Positions 26,545 to 34,334 are shown, counted from the stretch's first letter. The stretch is DNA of 42,261 bases from Corynebacterium lipophiloflavum DSM 44291 (GCF_000159635.1 NZ_GG667192.1:161413-203673), one strand, 5' to 3'. Numbers and translations: made by a program. Notes: a model not told the origin generated them from the letters alone.

Positions 26545-28557
26545 CTAGAACATCCCGCCACGCCCGACGGGCCCGCCCCCGGAGAACCCTCCGCCGCCGC
26601 CGAAGCCGCCGCCCCCGCCGCCAAAGCCGCCGCCCCCGCCGCCGAAGCCGCCGGAGAGGATCGAGCCCCAGATGATCGCGTTGGCCATGTTGCCCGCCAC
26701 ACCGCCTGCCATCTGCTGGTTGCGCTGCTGCTGGTAGCGGTTGATGTCGTCGTTCGCGGAGCTGGAGGCGCGGCGCGCGGTTTCGGTCGCGGTGCGCGCG
26801 AAGTCGATGGCGCCGCGGGTGTCGCTCGTCGCCCGGTTGCGCGCCTCGTTGAACTGGCGCTTCGCTTCGGCCAGCAGGGAGCGGGCGTGGGAGCTGATAA
26901 TGCGACCACGAGAGTTAATCAGGTCCTCAGCCGACTGGATCTGCGCCCCGGCGACCTGGAGCTGCTGCTGGAGCACGGTCAGTTGGCGGTTCTGGTCGGC
27001 GGCGGCGCCGCGGGCGGCGTCGATGTGGGCGTCGATACGCGAGTCCAGATCGGTCAGATCCGTGTACAGGGAGAGCGGGTCGGTCTCGGCGCGGTTGCCC
27101 ATCGAAGCCAGACTCTGGCGCGCCTCGGCGGCAATGGCGTCGAGCGCGGCGACATCGATCTGCGCGCCCTGCTTGCTCGCGCCCTTGAGCGACTCGATCT
27201 CTCGCAGTTCGCCCTCGATCTCGGTGATCAGGGCGGGAAGGTTTGCCCTAGAGTCGCGGATGTTGGTGTCAGCGTGCTCGATGGCGGCGAGGTTGGTGTC
27301 GGAGACTTCGACCGCGTGGGAAGCGGAGGCCAGCAGGTCCACCAGTGCGCCCTGGCGCCCGGCGGGCTGGGACGCGACGCTGCGCGCCTCGGTCAGCAGC
27401 CTCTCGGCCTCATCGAGGGAGTCCGTGGCCACGCCGACGTTCGGGGCGATTGAGGCGAGTATCTCCTCTGAGTAGCGCGCACGCAGGTCTTCCAGCGTGG
27501 CCTGCGCCGGCTCGAGGCGGGCGCGGAGGTCGATCGTGCGCTGGACAATCTTGTCGATCTCCTCGTCCGCACGCATGAGAGTGCCACGCATCTCGTTGAA
27601 CTCTGCCGACTTGGCCTGCAGAGCTTCGTTTGCCTTGCCGGCCGACGAGATGATGTCGATCAGCATCGCGCGCTTTTCCGGCTCGGTTTCGGGGATGGCG
27701 TCGTAAAGCCGCTGGTGGGTGGCGAACGCGCGCTGCAGGGTGGAATTCGCCGTGTTCATCGCGGACGTAAAGGGCCGCACGCGCTCGGGGCCGAACTCCG
27801 CGGTGGCCAGGGACAGCTCCTCCTTGCCCTGGCGGATGGACTCGTCGGAGTGGACAAGGGCGTCACGGGCGAGCTCTTCGAGCGCTGGCGTGGGCAGGCG
27901 CGATAGGGAGTCGGTGTCTCCCGGGCCCAGCTCGCGCGCGGCGGCGATCTGGGCCTGTTTGGTCTTTTTCGTGTTGCGCCGCGATGCGGCCCAGATTCCG
28001 CCGCCCGCGACGGCGGCCACGCCGAGCCCTCCCGCGACCAAGAGGCCGCCCTGCCTGTCGCTTGCGCCGCCGCCCGCTGCCGCATCCACGGCAGCCAACG
28101 CCGCGCCGGCCCAGTCGTTTTGGGTCAGGCGCGCGTACGCCGCGTCGTACATCGCGTCGACCTCGCCCTGGGACCACATTTGGCCCGCGTCGACGGCAAA
28201 GGAGCGTTCCTGCGGGGAGATCGCGATGACCGCGGTGTTGGATCCGTTTTGGTTAACCGCCTCCTGGGCCCACTGTTCGGCGCTCATGGATCCGAAGGAG
28301 TCGAGGTAGACCACGCGGACGGTCTTTTGTTTCTCCGCCGCGACCTGCGCGACGGCGGATTCGATCTGGCTGATCTCCCCGGGGCTTAAGACTCCGGCTT
28401 CGTCGGTGACGGCGTCGCTAAGCCGGCCGGGCGCAAGTGAGGTCGCCTGTGCCTGGACCGAGGTGCTCAGTGCGAGTGCGGCGGGTGCGGCGGCGGTGCC
28501 GAGTCCCGCTGCGAGCAGCGGGCCGGCGAGCAGGATGCGAAGATAGCGCGGATTCAT
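26545..28557 (-). CDS. TPM-domain membrane protein with long helical region and Gly-rich tail (Rv2345-like)
   Basis: The 670-aa protein has a signal peptide (MNPRYLRILLAGPLLAAGLG, cleavage near LALS), a TPM domain at about 45-165 (LSDAVTDEAGVLSPGEISQIE, then SAEQWAQEAVNQNG), and one transmembrane helix near 175-195 followed by basic SRRNTKKTK. A long coiled-coil-rich helical region runs from 200 to 620, and the tail contains repeated FGGGGG units. TPM domains elsewhere occur in photosystem repair and membrane-associated phosphatase-like proteins. The dgt-dnaG linkage matches the mycobacterial neighbour Rv2345. By topology the TPM domain faces outside and the helical part is cytoplasmic. The start is chosen from a TACCCT box 7 nt upstream. 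Confidence 0.85.
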   Translation of the reverse strand: MNPRYLRILLAGPLLAAGLGTAAAPAALALSTSVQAQATSLAPGRLSDAVTDEAGVLSPGEISQIESAVAQVAAEKQKTVRVVYLDSFGSMSAEQWAQEAVNQNGSNTAVIAISPQERSFAVDAGQMWSQGEVDAMYDAAYARLTQNDWAGAALAAVDAAAGGGASDRQGGLLVAGGLGVAAVAGGGIWAASRRNTKKTKQAQIAAARELGPGDTDSLSRLPTPALEELARDALVHSDESIRQGKEELSLATAEFGPERVRPFTSAMNTANSTLQRAFATHQRLYDAIPETEPEKRAMLIDIISSAGKANEALQAKSAEFNEMRGTLMRADEEIDKIVQRTIDLRARLEPAQATLEDLRARYSEEILASIAPNVGVATDSLDEAERLLTEARSVASQPAGRQGALVDLLASASHAVEVSDTNLAAIEHADTNIRDSRANLPALITEIEGELREIESLKGASKQGAQIDVAALDAIAAEARQSLASMGNRAETDPLSLYTDLTDLDSRIDAHIDAARGAAADQNRQLTVLQQQLQVAGAQIQSAEDLINSRGRIISSHARSLLAEAKRQFNEARNRATSDTRGAIDFARTATETARRASSSANDDINRYQQQRNQQMAGGVAGNMANAIIWGSILSGGFGGGGGGFGGGGGGFGGGGGFSGGGPVGRGGMF
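26568..26660 (-). repeat. Gly-rich low-complexity coding repeat
   Basis: On the minus strand this stretch encodes tandem FGGGGG and GFGGGG units near the C-terminus of the TPM protein, visible on the plus strand as repeated cgccgcc/ccgcc blocks. It is a likely site of repeat-length variation. Confidence 0.6.
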
Positions 28558-28564
28558 GTGTTCT

Positions 28565-28570
28565 AGGGTA
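28565..28570 (-). promoter_or_regulatory. -10 box TACCCT, leaderless TPM-domain gene
   Basis: TACCCT on the minus strand ends 7 nt before the ATG at 28557. Confidence 0.5.
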
Positions 28571-28601
28571 GTCGCAACCGCGACATTGCACTGCGACGCT
28601 T

Positions 28602-28607
28602 TAAGGT
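28602..28607 (+). promoter_or_regulatory. -10 box TAAGGT, leaderless dgt
   Basis: TAAGGT ends 8 nt before the GTG at 28616. With the opposing TACCCT box, two divergent promoters share a 58-bp gap. Confidence 0.55.
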
Positions 28608-28615
28608 TGGACAAC

Positions 28616-29920
28616 GTGTACCCATACAGCGATGTCGACGTCGAGCGCCGTGCGCCCGAGGGCCCGAAGGGTTCGCAGATGTCCGAGTCGGTGGACCAGC
28701 GCGGCGCGTTCTCCCGGGACCGCGCACGGGTTCTGCACTCGGCCGCCTTCCGACGCCTCGCCGACAAAACCCAGGTCGTCGGCCCCCGTGACGGTGATAC
28801 CCCGCGCACCCGGTTGACGCACTCGATCGAGGTCGCGCAGATTTCCCGCGACATCGGCCTAGGCCTCGGCCTCAACCCCGAGCTGTGCGACATGGCCGGG
28901 CTGACCCACGACATTGGCCACCCGCCCTATGGGCACAACGGAGAGGTCGCGCTCAACGAGCTCGCCGCGACCGCCGGCGGTTTCGAGGGCAACGCGCAAA
29001 CCCTGCGCATCCTGACCCGCCTCGAGCCGAAGGTGATCGACGGTGAGGAGTCCTTCGGGCTCAACCTCACCCGCGCCGCCCTCGACGCCGCCTGCAAGTA
29101 CCCGCGCACGCGCACGCTTGACGACGGCTCAACGGCGCGCAAGTACTCCGCCTACGACTCCGACCGCCACATCCTGGAATGGCTGCGCGCGGGCCACACC
29201 ACTGACGCCCCTCCGATCGAGGCGCAGGTGATGGATACCGCCGACGACATTGCGTACTCCGTGCACGACGTCGAAGACGGCATCGTCTCCGGGCGCGTCT
29301 CGCTGAAGGTGCTGTGGGACTTCGTTGAACTCGCGGCGCTGGCCGACAAGGGTGCGCAGGCCTTCGGCGGCACCGCCGACGAGCTCATTGCGGCGGCCGA
29401 TCGCCTCCGGGCGCTGCCGGCGATCGCGTCCGCGGCGGATTTCAACTACTCGCTGTCGGCCTGGGCGGGGCTCAAGCAGCTCACCTCGGAACTCGTGGGG
29501 CGCTACGTTGGCGCGGTGACCTCGGCGACGAGGTCCGCTGATGTCAACCAGCCCGACGCGCTGCGCAGCGACCTCAACCCCGACGGTGCGCTGGGCAGAC
29601 AACACGGCCGGCTGATCATCCCCGCCGAGGCGGAGGCCGAGGTGCGCCTGCTCAAAACAGTCGCGGTGCTCTACGTCATGGACATGCCCACCCACCTTAA
29701 GCGCCAGGACCGCCAGCGCGACCGCATCTACCGCGTCTACGATTATCTCTCCCACGGCGCCCCCGGCACCTTGGGCACCATGTTCCAGCAGTGGTGGCTC
29801 ACCGCCTCGTCCGAGCAGGAGCGCGAGCGCGTCATTATCGACCAGATCGCATCACTTACCGAGTCGCGCCTGGAGCGGTTGGCAAAGCGCTCTGCCAGCC
29901 TCGAGGGGTTTATGGGCTAG
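28616..29920 (+). CDS. dgt: Deoxyguanosinetriphosphate triphosphohydrolase-like HD protein
   Basis: The 434-aa HD-domain enzyme cleaves dNTPs to nucleoside and triphosphate, controlling dNTP pools. Metal-binding residues are visible: His69 in RLTHSIEVAQ and His98-Asp99 in GLTHDIGHPPYGHNGE. MDTADDIAYSVHDVEDGI holds the downstream Asp. The length is that of the shorter dgt-like branch, whose members often need an activating dNTP. It lies 517 nt upstream of dnaG, a conserved pairing that fits a replication role. The GTG start at 28616 follows a TAAGGT box and replaces a longer frame that would read through the promoter. Confidence 0.92.
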   Translation: MYPYSDVDVERRAPEGPKGSQMSESVDQRGAFSRDRARVLHSAAFRRLADKTQVVGPRDGDTPRTRLTHSIEVAQISRDIGLGLGLNPELCDMAGLTHDIGHPPYGHNGEVALNELAATAGGFEGNAQTLRILTRLEPKVIDGEESFGLNLTRAALDAACKYPRTRTLDDGSTARKYSAYDSDRHILEWLRAGHTTDAPPIEAQVMDTADDIAYSVHDVEDGIVSGRVSLKVLWDFVELAALADKGAQAFGGTADELIAAADRLRALPAIASAADFNYSLSAWAGLKQLTSELVGRYVGAVTSATRSADVNQPDALRSDLNPDGALGRQHGRLIIPAEAEAEVRLLKTVAVLYVMDMPTHLKRQDRQRDRIYRVYDYLSHGAPGTLGTMFQQWWLTASSEQERERVIIDQIASLTESRLERLAKRSASLEGFMG

Positions 29921-29924
29921 GGCT

Positions 29925-30341
29925 TTACGTAACCCCCGGTACTTCGCAGAAGCTTTCGTAATGGTCACCCGTGTAGTACCACTCGTCGACCTCGCCGTCG
30001 GCACCGCCGCCGGTGACAATCCGCCGCTCCCCGCGGTGGCCCAGCCCGGGCGTTTCCACGGTGTACTCCTGGTAGTAGCCGAGCTCCTCTTCGGGAAGGA
30101 CGCCCTCGTAGTTGCCAAAGCGCCGGTCGTCGAACTCGGGGTGGGGGTAGGGGCCATCGTTTTCGACGGTGTCGATGGTGTCCCACGCCTGGGCGGGTAC
30201 CTCATCGGGGGAGCAGAACTCAACTCCCGAGGGCCCGCCCTCGGCGATGTTCCTGATCCCGAACATGCCCAAAGACGCGCCGACGAGCCCGATGAGCAGC
30301 ACACCGAGGTAGCGGTTTCTGAGCCCAGAGTTATCTGCCAT
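29925..30341 (-). CDS. Membrane-anchored or secreted guanyl-specific ribonuclease (RNase Sa/T1 family)
   Basis: The 138-aa protein has a hydrophobic anchor or signal at about 11-29 (YLGVLLIGLVGASLGMFGI). From residue 48 it then follows RNase Sa closely: AWDTIDTVENDGPYPHP, YEGVLPEEELGYYQEYTV, RGERRIVTG and YYTGDHYESF. The catalytic set is Glu92, an Arg of the RGERR motif (106/107) and His127. Cys43 and Cys132 match the RNase Sa disulfide. It should cleave single-stranded RNA after G outside the cytoplasm. No barstar-like inhibitor is next to it. The ATG at 30341 is chosen by a GATAAT box 7 nt upstream. Confidence 0.88.
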   Translation of the reverse strand: MADNSGLRNRYLGVLLIGLVGASLGMFGIRNIAEGGPSGVEFCSPDEVPAQAWDTIDTVENDGPYPHPEFDDRRFGNYEGVLPEEELGYYQEYTVETPGLGHRGERRIVTGGGADGEVDEWYYTGDHYESFCEVPGVT

Positions 30342-30348
30342 GCGCTTC

Positions 30349-30354
30349 ATTATC
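30349..30354 (-). promoter_or_regulatory. -10 box GATAAT, leaderless ribonuclease gene
   Basis: GATAAT on the minus strand ends 7 nt before the ATG at 30341. Two upstream in-frame ATGs overlap the box and are rejected. Confidence 0.5.
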
Positions 30355-30424
30355 ACCCACGGCCCCGTGAGGCGGGCTAAAACCCCGGCTCACCTGCGCG
30401 GTCCGTGGTTGTCAGCGAAGCGGC

Positions 30425-30430
30425 TACGAT
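30425..30430 (+). promoter_or_regulatory. -10 box TACGAT, leaderless dnaG
   Basis: TACGAT ends 7 nt before the ATG at 30438. Confidence 0.55.
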
Positions 30431-30437
30431 GTAGCTC

Positions 30438-32333
30438 ATGGCTAAGGGCAGGATTCCGGATAGTGACATCCAAGCAATCCGCGAGCGCGCGCCCATCGAC
30501 GAGATCGTCGGTGAGTACGTGCAGCTCAAACCCGCGGGCCACGATTCGCTCAAGGGCTTAAGCCCGTTCAAGGACGAGAAGACCCCGTCGTTCCACGTCC
30601 GCCCCGCCCGCGGCTACTACCACTGCTTTTCCACGGGCAAGGGCGGCGACGTCTTTTCTTTCCTCATGGAGATGGAGCAGCTGACCTTCCCCGAGGCCGT
30701 CGAGGCGGTCGCGGAGCAGATCGGCTACCACATCAATTACCGGGGTGGGTCCACGGGCGCGCGCGACGTCAAGCCGGGGACCAGGGCGCGCCTGCTGGCG
30801 GCGAACAAAGCGGCGCACGAGTTCTACCGCAAGCAGCTCGAGAAGCCGGAGGCGGAAGTCGGCCGCCAGTTCCTCCTCGACCGCGGTTTCGACCAGGACA
30901 CGATCTACCACTTCGAGTGCGGTTACGCGCCCGACGGCTGGGACACGCTGACCAAGCACCTGCTTCGCAAGGGCTTCGACGTCCAAGAGCTGCAGGACGC
31001 AGGCTTATCGACGATGGGACGCCGCGGGCCCATCGACAAGTTTCGGCGCCGCCTGTTGTGGCCGATCAAGGACGTCGCGGGCAACGTCATCGGGTTCGGC
31101 GCCCGCAAGCTTTTCGACGACGACCCGATGGGCAAGTACATGAACACCTCCGACACGATGCTCTACCACAAGTCGAAGGTGCTCTTCGGGCTGGACCTGG
31201 CGAAAAAAAGCATCGCCACCGAGCACCAGGCAGTGGTTGTGGAGGGCTACACGGACGTCATGGCGATGCACGCCGCGGGTGTGACCACCGCCGTCGCGGC
31301 GTGCGGCACGGCGTTTGGCAAGGACCACATGTCGATTATCCGCCGCCTGATGCTCGACGACAACTACTTCCGCGGCGAGCTGATCTACACGTTCGACGGC
31401 GACGAAGCGGGCCAGAAGGCCGCGATGCGCGCGTTCGAGGGGGATCAGGCGTTTACCGGCCAAAGCTTCGTGGCCGTCGCCCCGGAGGGGATGGACCCGT
31501 GCGATCTGCGGCTGGGCAAGGGCGATTCCGCGGTGCGTGACCTCGTTGCGAGCCGCGTGCCAATGTACGAGTTTGTGCTCGGGACGCTGCTTCAGAACTA
31601 CTCCCTGGATACCGCGGAGGGTCGCCTCCAGGCATTGCGGCGCACAGTCCCGGTCGTCGCCGAGATCTCCGACCCGGTTCTGCAAACTGAGTACGCGCGC
31701 CGCCTCGCGGGCTGGGTTGGTTGGCCGAACCCGGGCGAGGTGATATCCCAGGTACGCGATGAGGCGAAGAAGCCGAAGAAGTCCAAGCGCTCCTTTAGCC
31801 CCAGGGCGCAGGCCACCCAACCGACGAACACCGATGCGCCCCTTCTGGTCGCGCCGGCACCGGACGACTCGTTGCTGTGGCCGCAGCGCGAGGCGTTAAA
31901 AATCGCGCTGCAGTACCCCGATGTCGCCGGAGACTACTTTGACGGGATCAACCCGGACGCCTTCACCAACGGCGCGTACCGCCAGGTGCGCGACGCAATG
32001 GGCGCGGTGGGCAGCGTGATCGCGGTGAGCAGCGGGGTGGAATGGATCAGCGAGGTTGCCGGGCAGATGCGCGACCTGGCGGGGCGTAACTTTGTCTCCG
32101 AGCTCGCGGTGGAGGAAATTCATGCTGACGACATCGAGGCCTACGCGGACTCGGTCTTCTCGCGTCTGCAGGAAGCCCGCGTGGGTGACCAGATCGCGCA
32201 GCTCAAGGCCCAGTTGGAGCGTATGCGCCCAGCAGACGACGAGCGCGCGTACAACGCCTTGTTCTCGGATCTACTGGCTTTGGAGACGGCGCGCCGGGAG
32301 CTCAACAACCGGGCGTTTCGCCCCGGGCACTAG
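30438..32333 (+). CDS. dnaG: DNA primase DnaG with degenerate zinc-binding domain
   Basis: The 631-aa primase synthesises RNA primers at the replication fork. The catalytic core is intact: VVVEGYTDVMAMHAAGV and TFDGDEAG of the TOPRIM domain, and RRLLWPIKDVAGNVIGFGARKL before it. The N-terminal zinc-binding domain keeps its fold sequence (LKGLSPFKDEKTPSFHVRPARGYYHCFSTGKGGDVFSF), but three of the four usual zinc ligands are changed: Ser42 for Cys, Lys45 for His and Thr66 for the last Cys. Only Cys63 remains. Zinc binding by the usual site is therefore not expected. The C-terminal DnaB-interacting region (about 490-631) is present. It is the main primase gene by context and length. Confidence 0.95.
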   Translation: MAKGRIPDSDIQAIRERAPIDEIVGEYVQLKPAGHDSLKGLSPFKDEKTPSFHVRPARGYYHCFSTGKGGDVFSFLMEMEQLTFPEAVEAVAEQIGYHINYRGGSTGARDVKPGTRARLLAANKAAHEFYRKQLEKPEAEVGRQFLLDRGFDQDTIYHFECGYAPDGWDTLTKHLLRKGFDVQELQDAGLSTMGRRGPIDKFRRRLLWPIKDVAGNVIGFGARKLFDDDPMGKYMNTSDTMLYHKSKVLFGLDLAKKSIATEHQAVVVEGYTDVMAMHAAGVTTAVAACGTAFGKDHMSIIRRLMLDDNYFRGELIYTFDGDEAGQKAAMRAFEGDQAFTGQSFVAVAPEGMDPCDLRLGKGDSAVRDLVASRVPMYEFVLGTLLQNYSLDTAEGRLQALRRTVPVVAEISDPVLQTEYARRLAGWVGWPNPGEVISQVRDEAKKPKKSKRSFSPRAQATQPTNTDAPLLVAPAPDDSLLWPQREALKIALQYPDVAGDYFDGINPDAFTNGAYRQVRDAMGAVGSVIAVSSGVEWISEVAGQMRDLAGRNFVSELAVEEIHADDIEAYADSVFSRLQEARVGDQIAQLKAQLERMRPADDERAYNALFSDLLALETARRELNNRAFRPGH

Positions 32334-32492
32334 CTGCGCCGTGATCCGCGCCGTAGGGGCGACTGCGCGATCTGGACTGCGCAATGTGGGCGCGGAGGTT
32401 GCTAGCGACCTGGGGATTTAGAAACTCGACGCGCTAAATTGCGCAATCCACAGCGCGCGGACGCCCGCCGCCCCCTCAAAAAAAGATGCGAC
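32334..32492. other. Intergenic region between dnaG and a convergent gene; synteny junction
   Basis: 159 nt with no ORF that I can support. TGCGCAAT occurs twice in opposite-looking contexts (near 32377 and 32440), and AAAAAAA lies at about 32478-32485, just past the opposing stop. No perfect terminator hairpin was found. It separates two blocks that are far apart in mycobacteria. Confidence 0.5.
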
Positions 32493-33131
32493 CTAGCTGC
32501 GCGACAGCGCGTACTCGACGGCGTCGAGGGGAGCTGAGGAATCCCATTCGTCGCGCACCGCGGTGACCGCAGCGAGGTAGTCGGCGTAGGTTTCGGCGTC
32601 CCATTCAGAACTGCTGACTCCGAGCGCCTCAGCCGCGGCATCGGAGACGATGACCGGCCCGGGCTGATCGCCGCTTTGCGGACCCGCCAAAAAGTACACC
32701 AGGATGGAGGCGTAGCGGCCGGGCAGGCCGGTGGCGCGCACGCGCGCGTACTGCGCGACCGGGTCCAGCCCGTCGAGGGAGCGCAGCGCTTGGATGAGCT
32801 GCTGCGCCTGGCCCTTGTTGCGCAGGAACTGCTGCAGCTTCAGCTGCGTTTGCGGGGACTTTCCGGCGCCGAAAGCAAAGGCCGCGCCGATGAAGTCGAT
32901 CACGGCGTCGCGGGTGTAGCCGGACGCGGTGGCGTCGGCGGCGAACTGGTAGACGTCGCCACGCGTGAGCGAGGCGAACGCATCGTCCTTGTACGGCGGG
33001 ACGTGGCCGAGGTGGTGCGGCCAGCCGGTCTTCCAGCGGCGCGGCGAGAACGACGAGGACTCGTTCATCACGTCCTCGGTGGTCGGGGAGAGTTCCGCCA
33101 GAACGGACAGGGCGGTTTTGTGGTCAGTCAT
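32493..33131 (-). CDS. Conserved protein, possible OGG-fold (8-oxoguanine glycosylase-like) protein
   Basis: The 212-aa soluble protein starts MTDHKTALSVLAELSPTTED. WKTGWPHHLGHVPPYKDDAFASLTRGDVYQFAADA and LQQFLRNKGQAQQLIQALRSLDGLDPVAQYARVRATGLPGRYASILVYFLAG give an all-helical pattern. The last segment, with its G-x-G/YF ending, resembles the actinobacterial OGG-fold DNA glycosylase-like family. This is a recognition-level guess, and no catalytic Lys/Asp pair could be confirmed. The ATG at 33131 begins inside a perfect palindrome shared with the divergent mazG promoter region. Longer upstream frames cross mazG and were dropped. Confidence 0.7.
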   Translation of the reverse strand: MTDHKTALSVLAELSPTTEDVMNESSSFSPRRWKTGWPHHLGHVPPYKDDAFASLTRGDVYQFAADATASGYTRDAVIDFIGAAFAFGAGKSPQTQLKLQQFLRNKGQAQQLIQALRSLDGLDPVAQYARVRATGLPGRYASILVYFLAGPQSGDQPGPVIVSDAAAEALGVSSSEWDAETYADYLAAVTAVRDEWDSSAPLDAVEYALSRS

Positions 33132-33147
33132 GGAACCTATTGTTCCA
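33131..33147. promoter_or_regulatory. Palindrome TGGAAC-CTATT-GTTCCA between divergent genes
   Basis: Perfect 6-bp arms around a 5-nt spacer. It touches the start codon of the minus-strand gene and lies 16 nt upstream of the mazG -10 box, where the -35 would be. Operator-like, regulator unknown. Confidence 0.5.
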
Positions 33148-33163
33148 GATCCCCGGGCCCCAA

Positions 33164-33169
33164 TAAGAT
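33164..33169 (+). promoter_or_regulatory. -10 box TAAGAT, leaderless mazG
   Basis: TAAGAT ends 8 nt before the ATG at 33178. Confidence 0.55.
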
Positions 33170-33177
33170 GGGGCACC

Positions 33178-33759
33178 ATGACTGTCCTGGTTCTCGACCC
33201 CCGTTGGCCCGACATGATTCCCCTCGGTGTTCGGATTCGCGGCACCGTGGCGTTTACGTCCGAGGTGCCCGTGTCAGTGCGCTGGGCGATCGAGAGTACG
33301 GCTGATGGTGAGAGCTGGCTGCTGACCACCGACCCTTCCGACGCGGAGGTCGCGGCGCGCATCGCCGGCGGTGAAGAGGTTATCGAGGTAGCGAGCCTGT
33401 CCGACCCGTTGCTGGCGGCGACGCGCACGATGCGCGTCGCGCGCCGCCGCGGGGAGTGGGAGAGCTCAATGACGCACGAGAGCCTCCTGCCGTTCTTGGA
33501 GGAGGAGGCCGGTGAGTTCGCCGAGGCAGTGCGCCGTGGCGATGGCGCGGAGTTAAAAAAGGAGCTCAGCGACCTTTTCCTGCAGGTGCTGTTCCATTCT
33601 GAAATCGCCGCCGGCTTTGACTTTCCGGATGTCGCCCAGGCGTTCGTGGATAAGATGCGCTCGCGCGCGCCCTATCTTTTCGACGGCTCGACCGGCGTCG
33701 TCGGAATCGAGGAGCAGGACCGCCTGTGGGCGGAGGGTAAGGCGCGCGAGCGGGGATAA
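33178..33759 (+). CDS. mazG: MazG nucleoside triphosphate pyrophosphohydrolase
   Basis: The 193-aa protein has one MazG all-alpha domain at about 98-175. The metal site is ExxE at 110-113 (LEEEAGEFAEAV) and ExxD at 129-132 (KKELSDLFLQVLFHS). It hydrolyses NTPs to NMP and pyrophosphate, a house-cleaning role. The first 95 residues (MTVLVLDPRWPDMIPLGVRI) form a separate N-terminal domain typical of corynebacterial/mycobacterial MazG, and the total is much shorter than the two-domain E. coli enzyme. It heads the mazG-lpqU-eno cluster. Start set by a TAAGAT box. Confidence 0.92.
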   Translation: MTVLVLDPRWPDMIPLGVRIRGTVAFTSEVPVSVRWAIESTADGESWLLTTDPSDAEVAARIAGGEEVIEVASLSDPLLAATRTMRVARRRGEWESSMTHESLLPFLEEEAGEFAEAVRRGDGAELKKELSDLFLQVLFHSEIAAGFDFPDVAQAFVDKMRSRAPYLFDGSTGVVGIEEQDRLWAEGKARERG

Positions 33760-33768
33760 CGCGCCGGG

Positions 33769-34191
33769 TTAGAGCTGCAACGCGGGCAGTACGTTGCGCA
33801 GCTCAGGCAGCCCCGCCTGGGAGGACAGCTGGGAGGCGAACGCGATCGCCTGGTTGAGCGGGGTGACCGGGTCCGGCTTGACCACGCCGCACTCGAGGGC
33901 GCGGTCGCCAATGGTGTTGATGGTGGAGGCGGAGACCAGGCGCAGGGTTGCATCGTCGCCGACTGCCTTGGTCAGGCTGGCGACTAGCTCGCCGCGGGTG
34001 GTTTCCGCGCCGACGAAACCGGTGGACTTCAGCCCAGTGGAGACGGTCCCGCAGTCGGCGGTGGCGATGCCGCCGTTGACGAGCTTGGCGATTTCGACCA
34101 CATTCGCGGTCTGAGCGTGGGCGGGGGAGACGCTGACAACAGTGGCGGCGGCGAGAAGGCCGGCCGCGAGGGAAGTGGAGAGACGACGCAT
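33769..34191 (-). CDS. Small secreted protein, 140 aa
   Basis: The product starts MRRLSTSLAAGLLAAATVVSVSPAHAQ, a Sec signal peptide with cleavage after AHA. The mature part is about 113 residues, mostly helical, with two cysteines (ADCGTV and LECGVV) that could form a disulfide. AGAAGGA lies at good distance upstream of the ATG at 34191, so unlike its neighbours it is leadered. Longer in-frame starts lack the signal peptide. I do not recognise the family. It lies between mazG and lpqU on the opposite strand. Confidence 0.75.
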   Translation of the reverse strand: MRRLSTSLAAGLLAAATVVSVSPAHAQTANVVEIAKLVNGGIATADCGTVSTGLKSTGFVGAETTRGELVASLTKAVGDDATLRLVSASTINTIGDRALECGVVKPDPVTPLNQAIAFASQLSSQAGLPELRNVLPALQL

Positions 34192-34320
34192 GGCGTTGTC
34201 CTTCTGTCGTAGGAAAAGTGGTGTCGCCGGCGACTTTACACGTGGCACATGTGAATGGAGTGAACAAAGTGACTATTGTTGTCAAAATGTGCCCCATCGC
34301 AGCGCCTCACCGCGTGCCGG

Positions 34321-34326
34321 TAGGAT
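34321..34326 (+). promoter_or_regulatory. -10 box TAGGAT, leaderless transglycosylase gene
   Basis: TAGGAT ends 8 nt before the ATG at 34335. Confidence 0.55.
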
Positions 34327-34334
34327 GGGCCGTC

